A stretch of DNA of 64,000 nt from Microthrixaceae bacterium (GCA_016702505.1 JADJDU010000030.1:372001-436000); one strand, 5' to 3'. Positions 16,522 through 25,865 are shown, numbered from the stretch's first letter. Notes: a model not told the origin generated them from the letters alone. A program made the numbers and translations.

Positions 16522-17792
16522 CAGTGGGTGACCCCGGTCTTGGTCCGGGCTCGCTCTCGACCGACGCCACCGCCGCCTTGGCGGGTTCGGCCGCGACGGC
16601 CAGCCGAGTTGACACCGTCGGCGGGCCGCGACGCCGGATGGCGGGCGATGTTCATGAGCATCCCCACCGCGGTGAGCGTCACCAGCATGGACGAACCGCC
16701 GTAGGAGATGAACGGCAACGGAACACCGGTGATGGGCACCACCCCCACCACCGCGGCCATGTTCAAGAAGGCCTGGACCGAAATCCACGTGGTGATTCCC
16801 ACCGCCACCAGCATCGAGAACCGGTCGGCGGCCTGCGACGCGATGTAGGCGCCGAGGGCAGCAAAGGCCACGAACAAGAACACCACCGTCATCGCTCCCA
16901 GCATGCCGAACTCCTCGCCGATCACCGCGAAGATGAAGTCGGTCCAGGCAAATGGCAAGAATCCCCACTTCACAGTGGAACGACCCAGGCCGCGACCCAA
17001 CAGTCCACCGTTGGCCATGGCGACCAGCGACTGAACATTCTGGAGACCGTCTCCATAGGGATCGCTCATGGGGTTGAGGAAAGCCATGTACCGCTTACGG
17101 CGAAATGGTTCGATGGCCACGAACAGGCCTGCGCACAGCGCGAAAACTCCCGCGGTGGCGGCCAACGGGCGAGACGGTGTGCCCGCCGCCCACAGCACCG
17201 CCAAGGTGGTGAGGCCGATGATGATCGTGGTGCCCAGGTTGGGCTGGGCCATGATCAGCGCACCGATGAGCACCAAGTAGGTGAGGACAGGTGCCAGCCC
17301 CCACCGCCAATCGTCGATGCGGTGCTCGCGACGGGCCAGCAGGTCGGCCACGAACAGCAACAACGCGAACTTGACGAACTCCGAAGGCTGAACCTGTACG
17401 GGTCCCACCGCCAACCACCGGGTGGCACCGTTGTTGGTGACACCCACCCCGGGAACCACCACCGCCACCAGCGTGGCGACGGAGATGCCCAGCAACAACC
17501 GAGCTCTCCGACGCCAGAAGTCCAACGACACCGACATGGCAACCAGCAGACCGATGGTGCCTAGGAAGGTCCAGACGATCTGCTGTTGGAAGTAGGTCCA
17601 GGGGATGCCGTCCTCGCGCACCGACACCACCGCCGACGCCGACATCACCATGACCAGCCCGATCATGTTGAGCACCGTGACCAGCGCGGCCAACACCCAA
17701 GAGGTGCCGGTGGCGGTTCCGGGCATGCTCCAACGAGAGGCGACCCGACGGGTTGGGTGGCCCCGAAGCGAGGGATGGGCGATCGATGTCAT
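16521..17792 (-). CDS. ftsW: SEDS peptidoglycan polymerase FtsW
   Basis: Septal glycan polymerase working with FtsI. 423 residues with about ten transmembrane segments. Conserved SEDS features: NNGATRWLAVGPVQVQPSEFVKFALLLF, QPNLGTTIIIGL, RYMAFLNPMSDPYGDGLQNVQSLVAMANGGLLGRGLG, FIFAVIGEEFG with the catalytic-region Asp just before it, and VPLPFISYGGSSML. A basic tail (RRGRTRQGG...) ends the protein. It lies 10 bp after mraY, where murD would usually stand. Confidence 0.96.
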   Translation of the reverse strand: MTSIAHPSLRGHPTRRVASRWSMPGTATGTSWVLAALVTVLNMIGLVMVMSASAVVSVREDGIPWTYFQQQIVWTFLGTIGLLVAMSVSLDFWRRRARLLLGISVATLVAVVVPGVGVTNNGATRWLAVGPVQVQPSEFVKFALLLFVADLLARREHRIDDWRWGLAPVLTYLVLIGALIMAQPNLGTTIIIGLTTLAVLWAAGTPSRPLAATAGVFALCAGLFVAIEPFRRKRYMAFLNPMSDPYGDGLQNVQSLVAMANGGLLGRGLGRSTVKWGFLPFAWTDFIFAVIGEEFGMLGAMTVVFLFVAFAALGAYIASQAADRFSMLVAVGITTWISVQAFLNMAAVVGVVPITGVPLPFISYGGSSMLVTLTAVGMLMNIARHPASRPADGVNSAGRRGRTRQGGGGVGRERARTKTGVTH

Positions 17793-17802
17793 GGCTGGAC
17801 CC

Positions 17803-18888
17803 TCACGGCGCGGCGGGGACGGTGGGCACTGCGGTGTTGACGACGGGAATGGTGGCGAAATCGGCGTAGAACATGCCGAGCGCCAGAGCGGTGGCCAGGC
17901 CAGCCACGATCCAGAAGCGAACGATGACGGTGGTCTCGGGCCAACCGCTCAGCTCGTAGTGATGGTGGATCGGAGCCATGCGGAAGATCCGCCGTCCTCC
18001 GAATCCCCGGAACGAGATCACTTGGAGGATGACCGAGATCGTCTCGATGGCGAACAACGCCCCCACCACCGGCAACAGCAGCGCGGTGTTGAGCGTCAGA
18101 GCCAGGCCGGCCATTCCCGCCCCGATGGCCAGCGACCCCGTGTCACCCATGAATATCCGGGCCGGGAACGCGTTCCACCACAAGAACCCGGTGCATCCGC
18201 CCAACATCGCCGCCGCGACCACGGCCAGGTCAAGGGCATGTTCCACCTGGTAGATCTCGGGGTTGCGGAACGCCCAGAACCCGATGATCGTGAACGCCGC
18301 GAAAGAAAAGATCGAAGACCCGGCGGCCAGCCCGTCCAAGCCGTCGGTGAGGTTGACGGCGTTGGTGCTGGCCATGATGAGCAGCACGGCCCACACCACC
18401 CAGCCAACGCGACCGAAATCGATGTTGAGCCAGTTCGAGTTCACGAACGAGTCGTGGCGGGTGAACGACAAGGAGGTGTGGACGCTGGTGAACGCCACGG
18501 TCAACGCCCCGAAACCGACGGCCACGCTGAGCAGCCCTAGGACCTTCATCCGCTTGTTCAGACCGAGGTTTCGGGCAGTGCGGATCTTGATCCAGTCATC
18601 GAGGAAGCCGACGATTCCAGCCCCGACCACCAGGGCCAGCACCAACATGCCCGTTCGGGTGAACACCACCCGGCTACGGAGGTGCGCGACCGTGTAACCC
18701 ACGACGGCCCCCACCACGATGGCTATGCCTCCCATGGTCGGCGTACCTGCCTTGGTGTGGTGCCCTTCGGGGCCTTCCTCACGGATCGGTTGGCCGATGC
18801 CGTGCTGGCGGAGCCACTCGATGAGGTAGCGGGTGCCGACCAGGGACACAGCCAGGCTGAGACCTCCGGCCATGAGCAGCGCGATCAC
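17803..18888 (-). CDS. mraY: Phospho-N-acetylmuramoyl-pentapeptide transferase
   Basis: Forms lipid I from UDP-MurNAc-pentapeptide and undecaprenyl phosphate. 361 residues, ten transmembrane helices predicted by eye. Motifs: KAGTPTMGG, GFLDDWIKI (catalytic Asp pair), STNAVNLTDGLDGLAAG, ARIFMGDTGSLAIG and MAPIHHHYELSGWPE. Start overlaps the murE stop by 4 bp. Confidence 0.97.
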   Translation of the reverse strand: MIALLMAGGLSLAVSLVGTRYLIEWLRQHGIGQPIREEGPEGHHTKAGTPTMGGIAIVVGAVVGYTVAHLRSRVVFTRTGMLVLALVVGAGIVGFLDDWIKIRTARNLGLNKRMKVLGLLSVAVGFGALTVAFTSVHTSLSFTRHDSFVNSNWLNIDFGRVGWVVWAVLLIMASTNAVNLTDGLDGLAAGSSIFSFAAFTIIGFWAFRNPEIYQVEHALDLAVVAAAMLGGCTGFLWWNAFPARIFMGDTGSLAIGAGMAGLALTLNTALLLPVVGALFAIETISVILQVISFRGFGGRRIFRMAPIHHHYELSGWPETTVIVRFWIVAGLATALALGMFYADFATIPVVNTAVPTVPAAP

Positions 18889-20324
18889 CAGGCCCCCTCG
18901 GATCGACGGGACCGAAGTGCCGACGACAACACCTCACGGTCCACGAACGGCGTCATCACGTCACCGATGGTCTGGGTGGTCTCGTGGCCCTTACCGGCGA
19001 TCAACACCACGTCCCCCGGTCGGGCGCGGTCCACGGCCAGCCCGATCGCCGTGGCCCGGTCGGGTTCCACGGTCACGTCGGGATGGTCGGCCAATCCGGT
19101 CTTCACGGCTGCCATGATCGCAGCCGGGTCCTCGTGTCGGGGGTTATCGGTGGTGAGGACCACAACATCGGCGAGACGGGCCACCACCTCTCCCATCTCG
19201 GGACGCTTGGTGGGGTCACGGTCTCCCCCCGCTCCGAACACCACTACCACCCGGCCTTCGCCAGCCAGCTCCCGGGCCGCCACCAGCAGGTTGTCCAGGC
19301 CATCGGGGGTGTGGGCGAAGTCGACGGCAGCCAGAAAAGGCTGGCCCTCGTCGACCATCTCGAACCTGCCGGCGATGGGACCGAGGTCGGCCAAGCCTTG
19401 GGCGATGACCGAATGGGGCACACCGAGCAGATCGGCGACGGTGGCTGCGGCCAAGGCGTTGAGGACGTTGAACCGCCCCGGCATTGCGATGCTCACCGAC
19501 TCCCCCCGCCAGACGAACCGTGAACCCGATGCCGCGATCTTCAGGTCGGCGGCGTCCTCGATCGAGTACCCGATGCTGGGGATCTGGGCCGCGTCCAGCA
19601 GAAGCCGGCCGTGGGGGTCGTCGGTGCACAGCACCGCCTGGTCGCACAGCTCAGGGGTGAACAGCGCGGCCTTGGCCTGGAAGTAGGCGGCCATGTCGTG
19701 GTGGTGGTCGAGGTGGTCTCGACTCAGGTTGGTGAAGACACCGACGCGAAAGCGCGTTCCGTCCACGCGGTGCAGATCCAGGGCGTGCGAGGAGACCTCC
19801 ATGGCCACCGACCGGCGCCCCTCGGCGAGAAAGGCGGCCAGAAGCTGTTGAAGCTCGGGGGCTTCGGGGGTGGTTCGCACGCCGGTCAGGGTTCCGATCA
19901 CCCCGCAGTTGCGCCCGGCCCGGTTGAGGATCGAGGCCAACATCTGGGCCGTGGTGGTCTTGCCGTTCGTTCCGGTGATACCGACGACATCGAGGGTGTG
20001 GGAGGGGTCACCGAGGAGGGCGGCCGCCAGCGGTCCCATCGCCCGGCGCACATCGGCCACGACCAGTTCGGGGACTCCGAGGCCCAGAGGTCGCTCCACC
20101 AACAGCGCGGCAGCTCCGGCCGCCACGGCGGCGGGGGCGTGATCGTGGCCGTCGTGGTTGCGACCCGGAACGCAGCAGAAGACGTCACCAGGTACCACCA
20201 GGCGCGAGTCGTGGGTGGCGGCCCGCAGTTCGACTGCCCCGGCCTCGGTCCCCAGGTTTTGCACATCGAGGCCGGCCATGGCGGTGCGGCCGTCCAGAAC
20301 CCTCAACAGGGCTTCCAGGTTCAC
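18885..20324 (-). CDS. murE: UDP-MurNAc-tripeptide synthetase (meso-DAP type)
   Basis: Adds the third stem-peptide residue. 479 residues: ATHDSRLVVPGDVFCCVPG, the P-loop VVGITGTNGKTTTAQML, MEVSSHALDLHRVDG, FTNLSRDHLDHHHDM with the carbamylated-Lys region following, and the specificity motif TTDNPRHEDP. DNPR is diagnostic of meso-diaminopimelate use. It lies 5 bp after ftsI. murF, its usual downstream neighbour, is absent here. Confidence 0.96.
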   Translation of the reverse strand: MNLEALLRVLDGRTAMAGLDVQNLGTEAGAVELRAATHDSRLVVPGDVFCCVPGRNHDGHDHAPAAVAAGAAALLVERPLGLGVPELVVADVRRAMGPLAAALLGDPSHTLDVVGITGTNGKTTTAQMLASILNRAGRNCGVIGTLTGVRTTPEAPELQQLLAAFLAEGRRSVAMEVSSHALDLHRVDGTRFRVGVFTNLSRDHLDHHHDMAAYFQAKAALFTPELCDQAVLCTDDPHGRLLLDAAQIPSIGYSIEDAADLKIAASGSRFVWRGESVSIAMPGRFNVLNALAAATVADLLGVPHSVIAQGLADLGPIAGRFEMVDEGQPFLAAVDFAHTPDGLDNLLVAARELAGEGRVVVVFGAGGDRDPTKRPEMGEVVARLADVVVLTTDNPRHEDPAAIMAAVKTGLADHPDVTVEPDRATAIGLAVDRARPGDVVLIAGKGHETTQTIGDVMTPFVDREVLSSALRSRRSEGAW

Positions 20325-20329
20325 GACGA

Positions 20330-22558
20330 TCAGCCTTCGGGCTTGGTGGTGGTGACCGAACCGGCATCCTCGTCACGGCCGGAGCGGGCCGTGGCACTCA
20401 ACTCGGGGACAGTCGTGGCCGACCGCTCCAGCAGGGCGGGCGGAGGGGTCTGGGAACGCAGGAGAGCAACGGCCGCGAGCTGGCTGAACACCGGGGCCGC
20501 CACCTCGCCGCCGTAGGTGGAGGTCTGAGGATCTTCCAGGGTGACCAGCACCGAGAGGTCCGCCCCGGTCACGAAACCCAAGAAGGTGGACTGGTAGTGG
20601 TAGCGACCGTCCCGGCCGAGGTACCCGTCGCTGGGGTCGACTCCTTGGGGAATCCGGGCGGTACCGGTCTTGCCGGCGGCCGGGTAGTCGGCGATGCGGG
20701 CCCGCTTGCCGGTGCCGTCGGTGACCACCTTCTCGAGCATCTGCTGGACGGCTTGGGCCGTCTCCACCGATATCACCCGACGGCGATCAGAGGGCGAGGC
20801 GTCGACCCGACCGGTACCGGGGTCGGTCGCTGCCACCAATCGGGGGGCGACGTACACCCCGTCGTTGGCGATGGCGTTGTAGGCCGACAGCATCTGAAGC
20901 GAGGTGACGGCGATGCCCTGCCCGATGGGGATGGCTCCGATCGAGGTCCCCGACCAGTCGTCGAGGTCCAACATGATCCCGTTCTCTTCGTTGGGGAACC
21001 CCAAGCCGGTGCTGGAGCCCAACCCGAAGTCCCGCAGGTAGGAGTCCACCTTGTCACGGCCAAGTTCCTGGGCCAGCTTGATGGTCCCGATGTTGGACGA
21101 GGTGACCAAGATGTCGGTCACAGACCAGGACCGGACCGGGTGGGGGTCGTGGTCGCGGAACGTCTTGTCGTAGATGGTGAGGTGATCGGGTACCTGGAGG
21201 ATCGTGTCTGCTTCCACCAGGCCTTCCTCCATGGCGCCGGCCACGGTGATCACCTTGTTCACCGAACCGGGTTCGTAGACCGCGGTGACCGAGCGGTTAT
21301 CTCGGGTGTTTACGGCCTCGCCTTCGGCGTTGGGGGCGACGCTGGCCATGGCCAAGATCTCGCCTGTGCTCGGCCTCATGATGAGGACCATGCCGCCGGC
21401 GGCTCCGGTGGCCTCTACCTGATCGGCGATGGCCCTCTCCGACTCGTACTGGAGGGCCTGATCGATGGTGAGGTAGACGTTGGTTCCGGGTCGGGCCGGA
21501 TCGATGGTCTGGGTCCCGCCGGCGATGGTCCGCCCGTTCGGGTCGTGTTCGTATTGGAGCCGGCCGGGCTCACCGGTGAGGATGTCGTCGAACTGTTCTT
21601 CGATTCCCGACACACCTTCACGGCCTGATGTGTCCACGCCACCGTCCACGACGGTGCGTCCCACGATCGACGTAGCCAGGTTGCCCACGGGGTACTGACG
21701 CACCAACCGGTCGACCAGGTCGATGCCCGCGAGGGTGCGGACATCGTCGTCCCCGGTCGAACGGGCCTTTCGGTCCTGGGCCTGGCGAAGCTCGTTGATT
21801 TCCTCGGCTACCTCGGGATCGACGGCCTTGGCCAGCAGCGAGTACCGCCCGTCTCGGTCGAGGAGCGACGTCAGCTCGGCTCTTGATCGCCCCAGGATGG
21901 GGGCAAGGGTGGCGGCGGTGGCGGCGGGATCCTCGACGTTGAGCGGGTCGGCAACCACGTCGGGGCGCACCACCGACATGGCCAGGGGCTGACCGTTGCG
22001 ATCCATGATCGCGCCCCGGCCAGCTGGGATCACCCGCCATCCGTCTCGTTGATCGAGGCCCCACGCCTGCCACCGGTCACGTTGGGCGATCTGAACCGTG
22101 GCCAGCTTGGCGCCGATGGCACCGGCCATGGCCACGACCATCACCACCAGCCAGGTGAGGCGGCGCAGGGTGAGCCGGCGCGACGCGGCCCCGTCCAGGG
22201 CCACCACCGGCTGGGGGTGACGCGTGCCGAAGGTCGGTCGTGGCAGCACACGACGGTTGGGACCGGACAGGCCCAGGAGTCCCGCCAGGCCTGCCCTTAG
22301 CCCGGATCGACTCTCGGCGGCCGATTGCTGACCGACACGAGAGGTGCCGCGGGCGCGTGTCGGCGCCAGGCGTGAGGACTCAGGTCGTGATGTGGCCCGG
22401 GCGGGGCTGGGCACACGAGATCCCCGAGCCTGGCGGGCCGTGGGGGTGGTCCGTGCGGTTGCGGCTCGACCAACGTCGGCATTGGGCCGAGGGCTGCGCG
22501 TCGTCGGGCCCGTCCCCTCCCGCCCGGCGCGGTCCAGGGGCGCCGGACGGGAGGGCAC
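20330..22558 (-). CDS. ftsI: Septal penicillin-binding protein (FtsI/PBP2b-type transpeptidase)
   Basis: Cross-links septal peptidoglycan with FtsW. As read it has 742 residues: an Arg/Pro-rich cytoplasmic tail of about 130, one transmembrane segment (LTWLVVMVVAMAGAIGAKLATVQIA), a dimerisation domain and the transpeptidase domain with SxxK (EPGSVNKVI), SxN (TSSNIG) and KTG (AAGKTGTAR). The only start in this frame is a GTG at 22558 with no Shine-Dalgarno site, 234 bp from ftsL. An ATG at 22796 is perfectly coupled to the ftsL stop but lies in another frame, so the true N-terminus probably begins there and a one-base indel separates the frames. Confidence 0.93.
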   Translation of the reverse strand: MPSRPAPLDRAGREGTGPTTRSPRPNADVGRAATARTTPTARQARGSRVPSPARATSRPESSRLAPTRARGTSRVGQQSAAESRSGLRAGLAGLLGLSGPNRRVLPRPTFGTRHPQPVVALDGAASRRLTLRRLTWLVVMVVAMAGAIGAKLATVQIAQRDRWQAWGLDQRDGWRVIPAGRGAIMDRNGQPLAMSVVRPDVVADPLNVEDPAATAATLAPILGRSRAELTSLLDRDGRYSLLAKAVDPEVAEEINELRQAQDRKARSTGDDDVRTLAGIDLVDRLVRQYPVGNLATSIVGRTVVDGGVDTSGREGVSGIEEQFDDILTGEPGRLQYEHDPNGRTIAGGTQTIDPARPGTNVYLTIDQALQYESERAIADQVEATGAAGGMVLIMRPSTGEILAMASVAPNAEGEAVNTRDNRSVTAVYEPGSVNKVITVAGAMEEGLVEADTILQVPDHLTIYDKTFRDHDPHPVRSWSVTDILVTSSNIGTIKLAQELGRDKVDSYLRDFGLGSSTGLGFPNEENGIMLDLDDWSGTSIGAIPIGQGIAVTSLQMLSAYNAIANDGVYVAPRLVAATDPGTGRVDASPSDRRRVISVETAQAVQQMLEKVVTDGTGKRARIADYPAAGKTGTARIPQGVDPSDGYLGRDGRYHYQSTFLGFVTGADLSVLVTLEDPQTSTYGGEVAAPVFSQLAAVALLRSQTPPPALLERSATTVPELSATARSGRDEDAGSVTTTKPEG

Positions 22559-22796
22559 GGGCCGACGACCCGCTCCCTTTGGTTGTCTTTGTTCGCCCGC
22601 GGATCGATCGGTGCCGGAAGAACTGGAGCGTCCGGTCCGACCTCCCGCCTGGGAGGCCCGCTTCGCTCGGGGCTTGGGTTCTTGCCGCGCTTCGAGCCGA
22701 ACCTCCTTTGGTGGAAGGGATGGTTCGGGCTACGGGTACTACCGGGCGCGGCCGGGCAAAGAAGTCATCTAGATCGTCGTCGATGACATCGGTCAC
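22559..22796 (-). other. Probable displaced N-terminal coding segment of ftsI
   Basis: The ATG at 22796 overlaps the ftsL stop (ATGA) and opens MTDVIDDDLDDFFARPRP, which looks like a genuine start. Its frame differs by one base from ftsI. The ftsI frame is itself free of stops back to 22730 and reads a basic, Pro/Arg-rich tail there (for example EVRLEARQEPKPRAKRAS). An indel near 22720-22760 would join the two. A separate small protein is less likely. Confidence 0.5.
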
Positions 22797-23488
22797 CGGC
22801 GGGCCTCCCCTTGTACTGCGGCGTCCGGGTCGGTCCTGTTAGTAGTGCCTCGGTCATCGTCGGTGGTGGATACCGCATCTGTTGACCCGTCAGTGGTGGC
22901 CGGCGTCGGGGTGGAGTCGCCCCCGGTCACCACCGGTTCGGCGTCGGAGCCGGGTCGGATCCAGGTCTGACGTTCGGCCACCACCAGTCCGATCCGTTCG
23001 GCCTCGGCCGCCAGACGCTGGGGCGATGACGCCTCGGCCAAGCGGAGCCGGTCATCCTCTAGCCCACGACGTTCGTGGCGGATCTGCGTGCCGAGATCAT
23101 CGAGGTGAGCCTGGCCACTGACCAGCATCGAGTGGACCATGGCCGAGATCAGCAACGAACCGAAGACCACGATCACGGCCACGCTCATCACCGCCACCAC
23201 CGGGTATCGACGGCGGGGCATCTCGACCACCTGCAACCGGGCCGCGCCCGTGCGGGTAGGAGCGACGCGCCTCTGGGCGGTCTGAGCCTTGGGCGCTGCC
23301 ACCCTTGACCCCGCGGCCATGGATGAAGTCGTGCCGGGTCGATCGCCCCGGCCCCTGGTCGCCGTCTGTCGGCGGGCGCCCGCATGACTGGTCGAGGTGG
23401 CCTCGACCACACGCACCCGGGGTCGGGGCGCGGGGCGCGGTGCCCGACGAGCCGGAGCAGAAGCAGGTGCAGTTGCGGTAGCGGTCAT
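22793..23488 (-). CDS. ftsL: FtsL-like divisome protein
   Basis: The 231 residues have a long Ala/Pro/Arg-rich cytoplasmic part, a single transmembrane segment at about 95-122 (YPVVAVMSVAVIVVFGSLLISAM), a short periplasmic coiled coil (GQAHLDDLGTQIRHERRGLEDDRLRLAEASSP) and a Thr/Asp-rich tail. Position between rsmH and ftsI and this architecture identify it as FtsL; sequence identity in this family is always low. Start overlaps the rsmH stop by 4 bp. Confidence 0.82.
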   Translation of the reverse strand: MTATATAPASAPARRAPRPAPRPRVRVVEATSTSHAGARRQTATRGRGDRPGTTSSMAAGSRVAAPKAQTAQRRVAPTRTGAARLQVVEMPRRRYPVVAVMSVAVIVVFGSLLISAMVHSMLVSGQAHLDDLGTQIRHERRGLEDDRLRLAEASSPQRLAAEAERIGLVVAERQTWIRPGSDAEPVVTGGDSTPTPATTDGSTDAVSTTDDDRGTTNRTDPDAAVQGEARR

Positions 23489-24441
23489 GGCAGCTTCTCC
23501 ACGGCACGGAGGCGGGCGCTGGACGCCCGCGGGTTGTCGTTGATCTCAGATGCGTCCGGGACCCAGCCACCCCGCTTGAGCAGACGGGCGACGGGTACGG
23601 CACCGCAGCCGCAGGGCAGCCCTGGCGGGCAGGTGCACCCCCCGGTCTCTGCGGTTCGGAACCGAGCCTTGACGATGCGGTCCTCACCGGAGTGGTAGGA
23701 GATGACCACCAGCCGGCCTCCTGGGGCGAGCACGTCCAGAGCGGCGTCGAGCGTCGGACCCAGCACGTCGAGCTCCTGGTTGACCGCTATGCGAAGGGCT
23801 TGGAACGTCCGCTTGGCCGGGTGGCCCCCAGTCCGGCGGGCGGGCGCCGGTATGGCAGCCAGGATGACGTCACGAAGCTGTCCGGTGGTGGTAACCGGTC
23901 GGGCGGCTACCAAGAACTTGGCGATCCGGCTGGCGAAGCGCTCATCGGCGTTCCGCCGCAACAGCCGGGCCAGCTCGGCTTCGGGAAGGGTGTTGACCAG
24001 GTCCGCAGCCGACGGCCCGCTCTCCTGGTCCATCCGCATGTCCAGTGGCGCGTCGTGGCGATACGAGAAGCCGCGCTCGGCGTCGTCGAACTGGGGGGAG
24101 GACACGCCGAGGTCGGCGAAGACCCCGGTGATCGATTGGCTGGCGGCGCCAGACGCGGCGACCACCGCGGCCAGCTGATCGGAGCGGGCGTGAAACGCCT
24201 CGGCCCGTGGCCCGAATCGGGCCAGACGGGCGCGCGCCGCGGCCAGGGCCTGCGGATCCCGGTCGATGCCCAGGATCCGAAGATCCTCTCTGGCATCGAG
24301 CAGGGCCGCCGAGTGGCTGGCGCCGCCAAGGGTGGTGTCCACCACCGTGCCTGCCGGCACCGGGGCGAACAGATCGATGACCCGGTCGACCATGACCGGA
24401 ACATGGGTGAAGGGACGGGGATCGGACATGAGGACGCTCAT
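23485..24441 (-). CDS. rsmH: 16S rRNA (cytosine1402-N4)-methyltransferase RsmH
   Basis: SAM-dependent methyltransferase acting on the 30S P-site. 318 residues: FTHVPVMVDRVIDLFAP, VDTTLGGASHSAALL (SAM motif I), ILGIDRDPQAL, GVFADLGVSSPQFDDAERGFSYRHDAPLDMRMD, KRTFQALRIAVNQEL and VISYHSGEDRIVK. The ATG at 24441 overlaps the mraZ stop. Second gene of the cluster, as is usual. Confidence 0.97.
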   Translation of the reverse strand: MSVLMSDPRPFTHVPVMVDRVIDLFAPVPAGTVVDTTLGGASHSAALLDAREDLRILGIDRDPQALAAARARLARFGPRAEAFHARSDQLAAVVAASGAASQSITGVFADLGVSSPQFDDAERGFSYRHDAPLDMRMDQESGPSAADLVNTLPEAELARLLRRNADERFASRIAKFLVAARPVTTTGQLRDVILAAIPAPARRTGGHPAKRTFQALRIAVNQELDVLGPTLDAALDVLAPGGRLVVISYHSGEDRIVKARFRTAETGGCTCPPGLPCGCGAVPVARLLKRGGWVPDASEINDNPRASSARLRAVEKLP

Positions 24442-24977
24442 GCCGGATCTGTGGGTAGGCCCGAGTGGCTGTCGAGCATGAGGTCGAAGTCCCCGAACCG
24501 GCTCTTCACCTCTTGGTGGAAGACCTTGGCGGGGTAGATGTGCAGGGCTTCGACCTGGCCAGAGAAGACGATCTCTTCACCGAGCGCCACGTCGTCGCGT
24601 GCCTCGGCGGGGATCACAACTCGGAACTGACGATCGATTGCCACCTTGTGAGCCGAGCTGTAGGCGGACTGGCGCAGCCGGGGATCGACCCCGGGCCCGC
24701 CGTTGCGGCGGATCACGTCGTCGACCAACACATCGAAAGCCCGCAACGAATAGGCGACGAGGCACTGGTCGCCGCGAGACCTAACCCGCATGAAGCCGTC
24801 GGGGAAGGCATAGCGAAACACGGCGGGGATGATCAGGCGTCCGTTGGGTTCCAACTTGCCGTTTGCCCACCCCGAGAGCGGTTCGTGCCCGAAAACGGGA
24901 AGTCCGGTCGAAGGCGACCCTGCCGAGGTCAGCCCCATGGCTGCCCCCGCCGTGTCATCCCCTCCGATAGCCTCCAT
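24438..24977 (-). CDS. mraZ: Transcriptional regulator MraZ
   Basis: Double AbrB-like DNA-binding protein that regulates the division/cell-wall cluster it heads. 179 residues: after some 35 extra N-terminal residues come GKLEPNGRLIIPAVFRYAFPDGF and, in the second half, YSSAHKVAIDRQFRVVIPAEARD, the paired MraZ repeats. The ATG at 24977 is chosen because a promoter -10 element ends 8 nt upstream, which would make the mRNA leaderless; an internal ATG at 24938 would give a protein nearer the usual length. Confidence 0.92.
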   Translation of the reverse strand: MEAIGGDDTAGAAMGLTSAGSPSTGLPVFGHEPLSGWANGKLEPNGRLIIPAVFRYAFPDGFMRVRSRGDQCLVAYSLRAFDVLVDDVIRRNGGPGVDPRLRQSAYSSAHKVAIDRQFRVVIPAEARDDVALGEEIVFSGQVEALHIYPAKVFHQEVKSRFGDFDLMLDSHSGLPTDPA

Positions 24978-24985
24978 GGCTTCCC

Positions 24986-25013
24986 ATCATACTCCCCTTA
25001 GAACCCTATGCAA
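24986..25013 (-). promoter_or_regulatory. Promoter of the mraZ division cluster
   Basis: On the minus strand TTGCAT (25008-25013) and TATGAT (24986-24991) are separated by 16 bp, a good sigma-70 pair. The -10 ends 8 nt before the mraZ ATG. The remaining non-coding DNA to 25193 shows no clear feature. Confidence 0.65.
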
Positions 25014-25193
25014 GTACCCGTTCATCACGCTGACCTGCGGTTTTGGCCCGTCTTTCATGCAGAAATGTGACCAACGACCGCCAAGGAGGTGCGCCGACAC
25101 AGGCGGACCGACCCGTGAACACGGCATGGGGAGACTGGAAGGCCCAAACGAGCGACCCTGACCGGGACGGAATGTGGGCTGCCGCCAGTCGCC

Positions 25194-25865
25194 TCAGGGA
25201 AGGTTGGCGACCAAGGCGGCCACCACATCCGCGGGGTCGACGGTCACCCCGGCGGCCACATCGGTCAGCTCACGGCGGGCTCGCTGACGCTCGGGATCCG
25301 ACAAGGCCAACACGTCCAGCAACGGCACCGGATCCCAGCGGTGGACCAGCGCGCACTGGAAGCGGGCCCCGGCCCGAGTTCGGCGTTGAGAGATTCCCAC
25401 CACCTTGGCGCCGCGCAAGGTCACCTCGCCCGGACCTAGCCCGGCGAAGCACACCAGGTCCGACCACTCCGTGCGCACCATGCCTGACCGGTGGACCACG
25501 GTTCCCCCAATGCCAAGGTCAGCCAGCGTGGAACTCCAGGCCTGGCCCAGCCAGTGGCTTGCCCGCCCCAGGTCGTTCACCCACAGCGGATCGACAACGG
25601 GCACCAAGACGTCGACCCAGGTCACCTCGCCGGGGGCCAACCACACCGCCCCTCCCCCGCTGCGTCGGGTCACCACCCTCACCCCACCGGCCCGAGCCCG
25701 ATCGGAGTCGATCAGTTCGTGGCGTTGGGTCGAGCCGAGAACCACGGTGGGACCGTCAGCCTCGAACCACCAGACGGCGCGAACCAGCGGGTCGGGCCAG
25801 GGCCGATCGTGAAAGGTGGCGGCCTCGCCTCGACACCGGTCGACCGACCAGGGGGAAGGGCTCAC
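25194..25865 (-). CDS. Lipoate--protein ligase A / biotin-lipoate ligase family protein
   Basis: About 223 residues of the LplA/LipB/BirA fold: VLGSTQRHELID, the signature VVTRRSGGGAVWLAPGEVTWVDVLVP, and GLGPGEVTLRGAKVVGISQRRTRAGARFQ with the lysine that contacts lipoyl-AMP. The GTG at 25865 overlaps the stop of the upstream enolase-superfamily gene (GTGA). The family includes lipoate ligases, octanoyltransferases and lipoate-scavenging paralogues, and sequence alone does not decide which. No lipoyl-domain protein is nearby. Confidence 0.78.
   Translation of the reverse strand: MSPSPWSVDRCRGEAATFHDRPWPDPLVRAVWWFEADGPTVVLGSTQRHELIDSDRARAGGVRVVTRRSGGGAVWLAPGEVTWVDVLVPVVDPLWVNDLGRASHWLGQAWSSTLADLGIGGTVVHRSGMVRTEWSDLVCFAGLGPGEVTLRGAKVVGISQRRTRAGARFQCALVHRWDPVPLLDVLALSDPERQRARRELTDVAAGVTVDPADVVAALVANLP

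Noticed and set aside
16491..17564. 357-codon plus-strand frame opposite ftsW
   Set aside because: His/Gln/Arg-rich shadow of a highly conserved SEDS gene; no recognisable motif or ribosome site.
21260..21276. CGAAC-GGTTCG-like dyad inside ftsI as a second SOS box
   Set aside because: The spacer is three bases rather than four and the site is inside a coding region.
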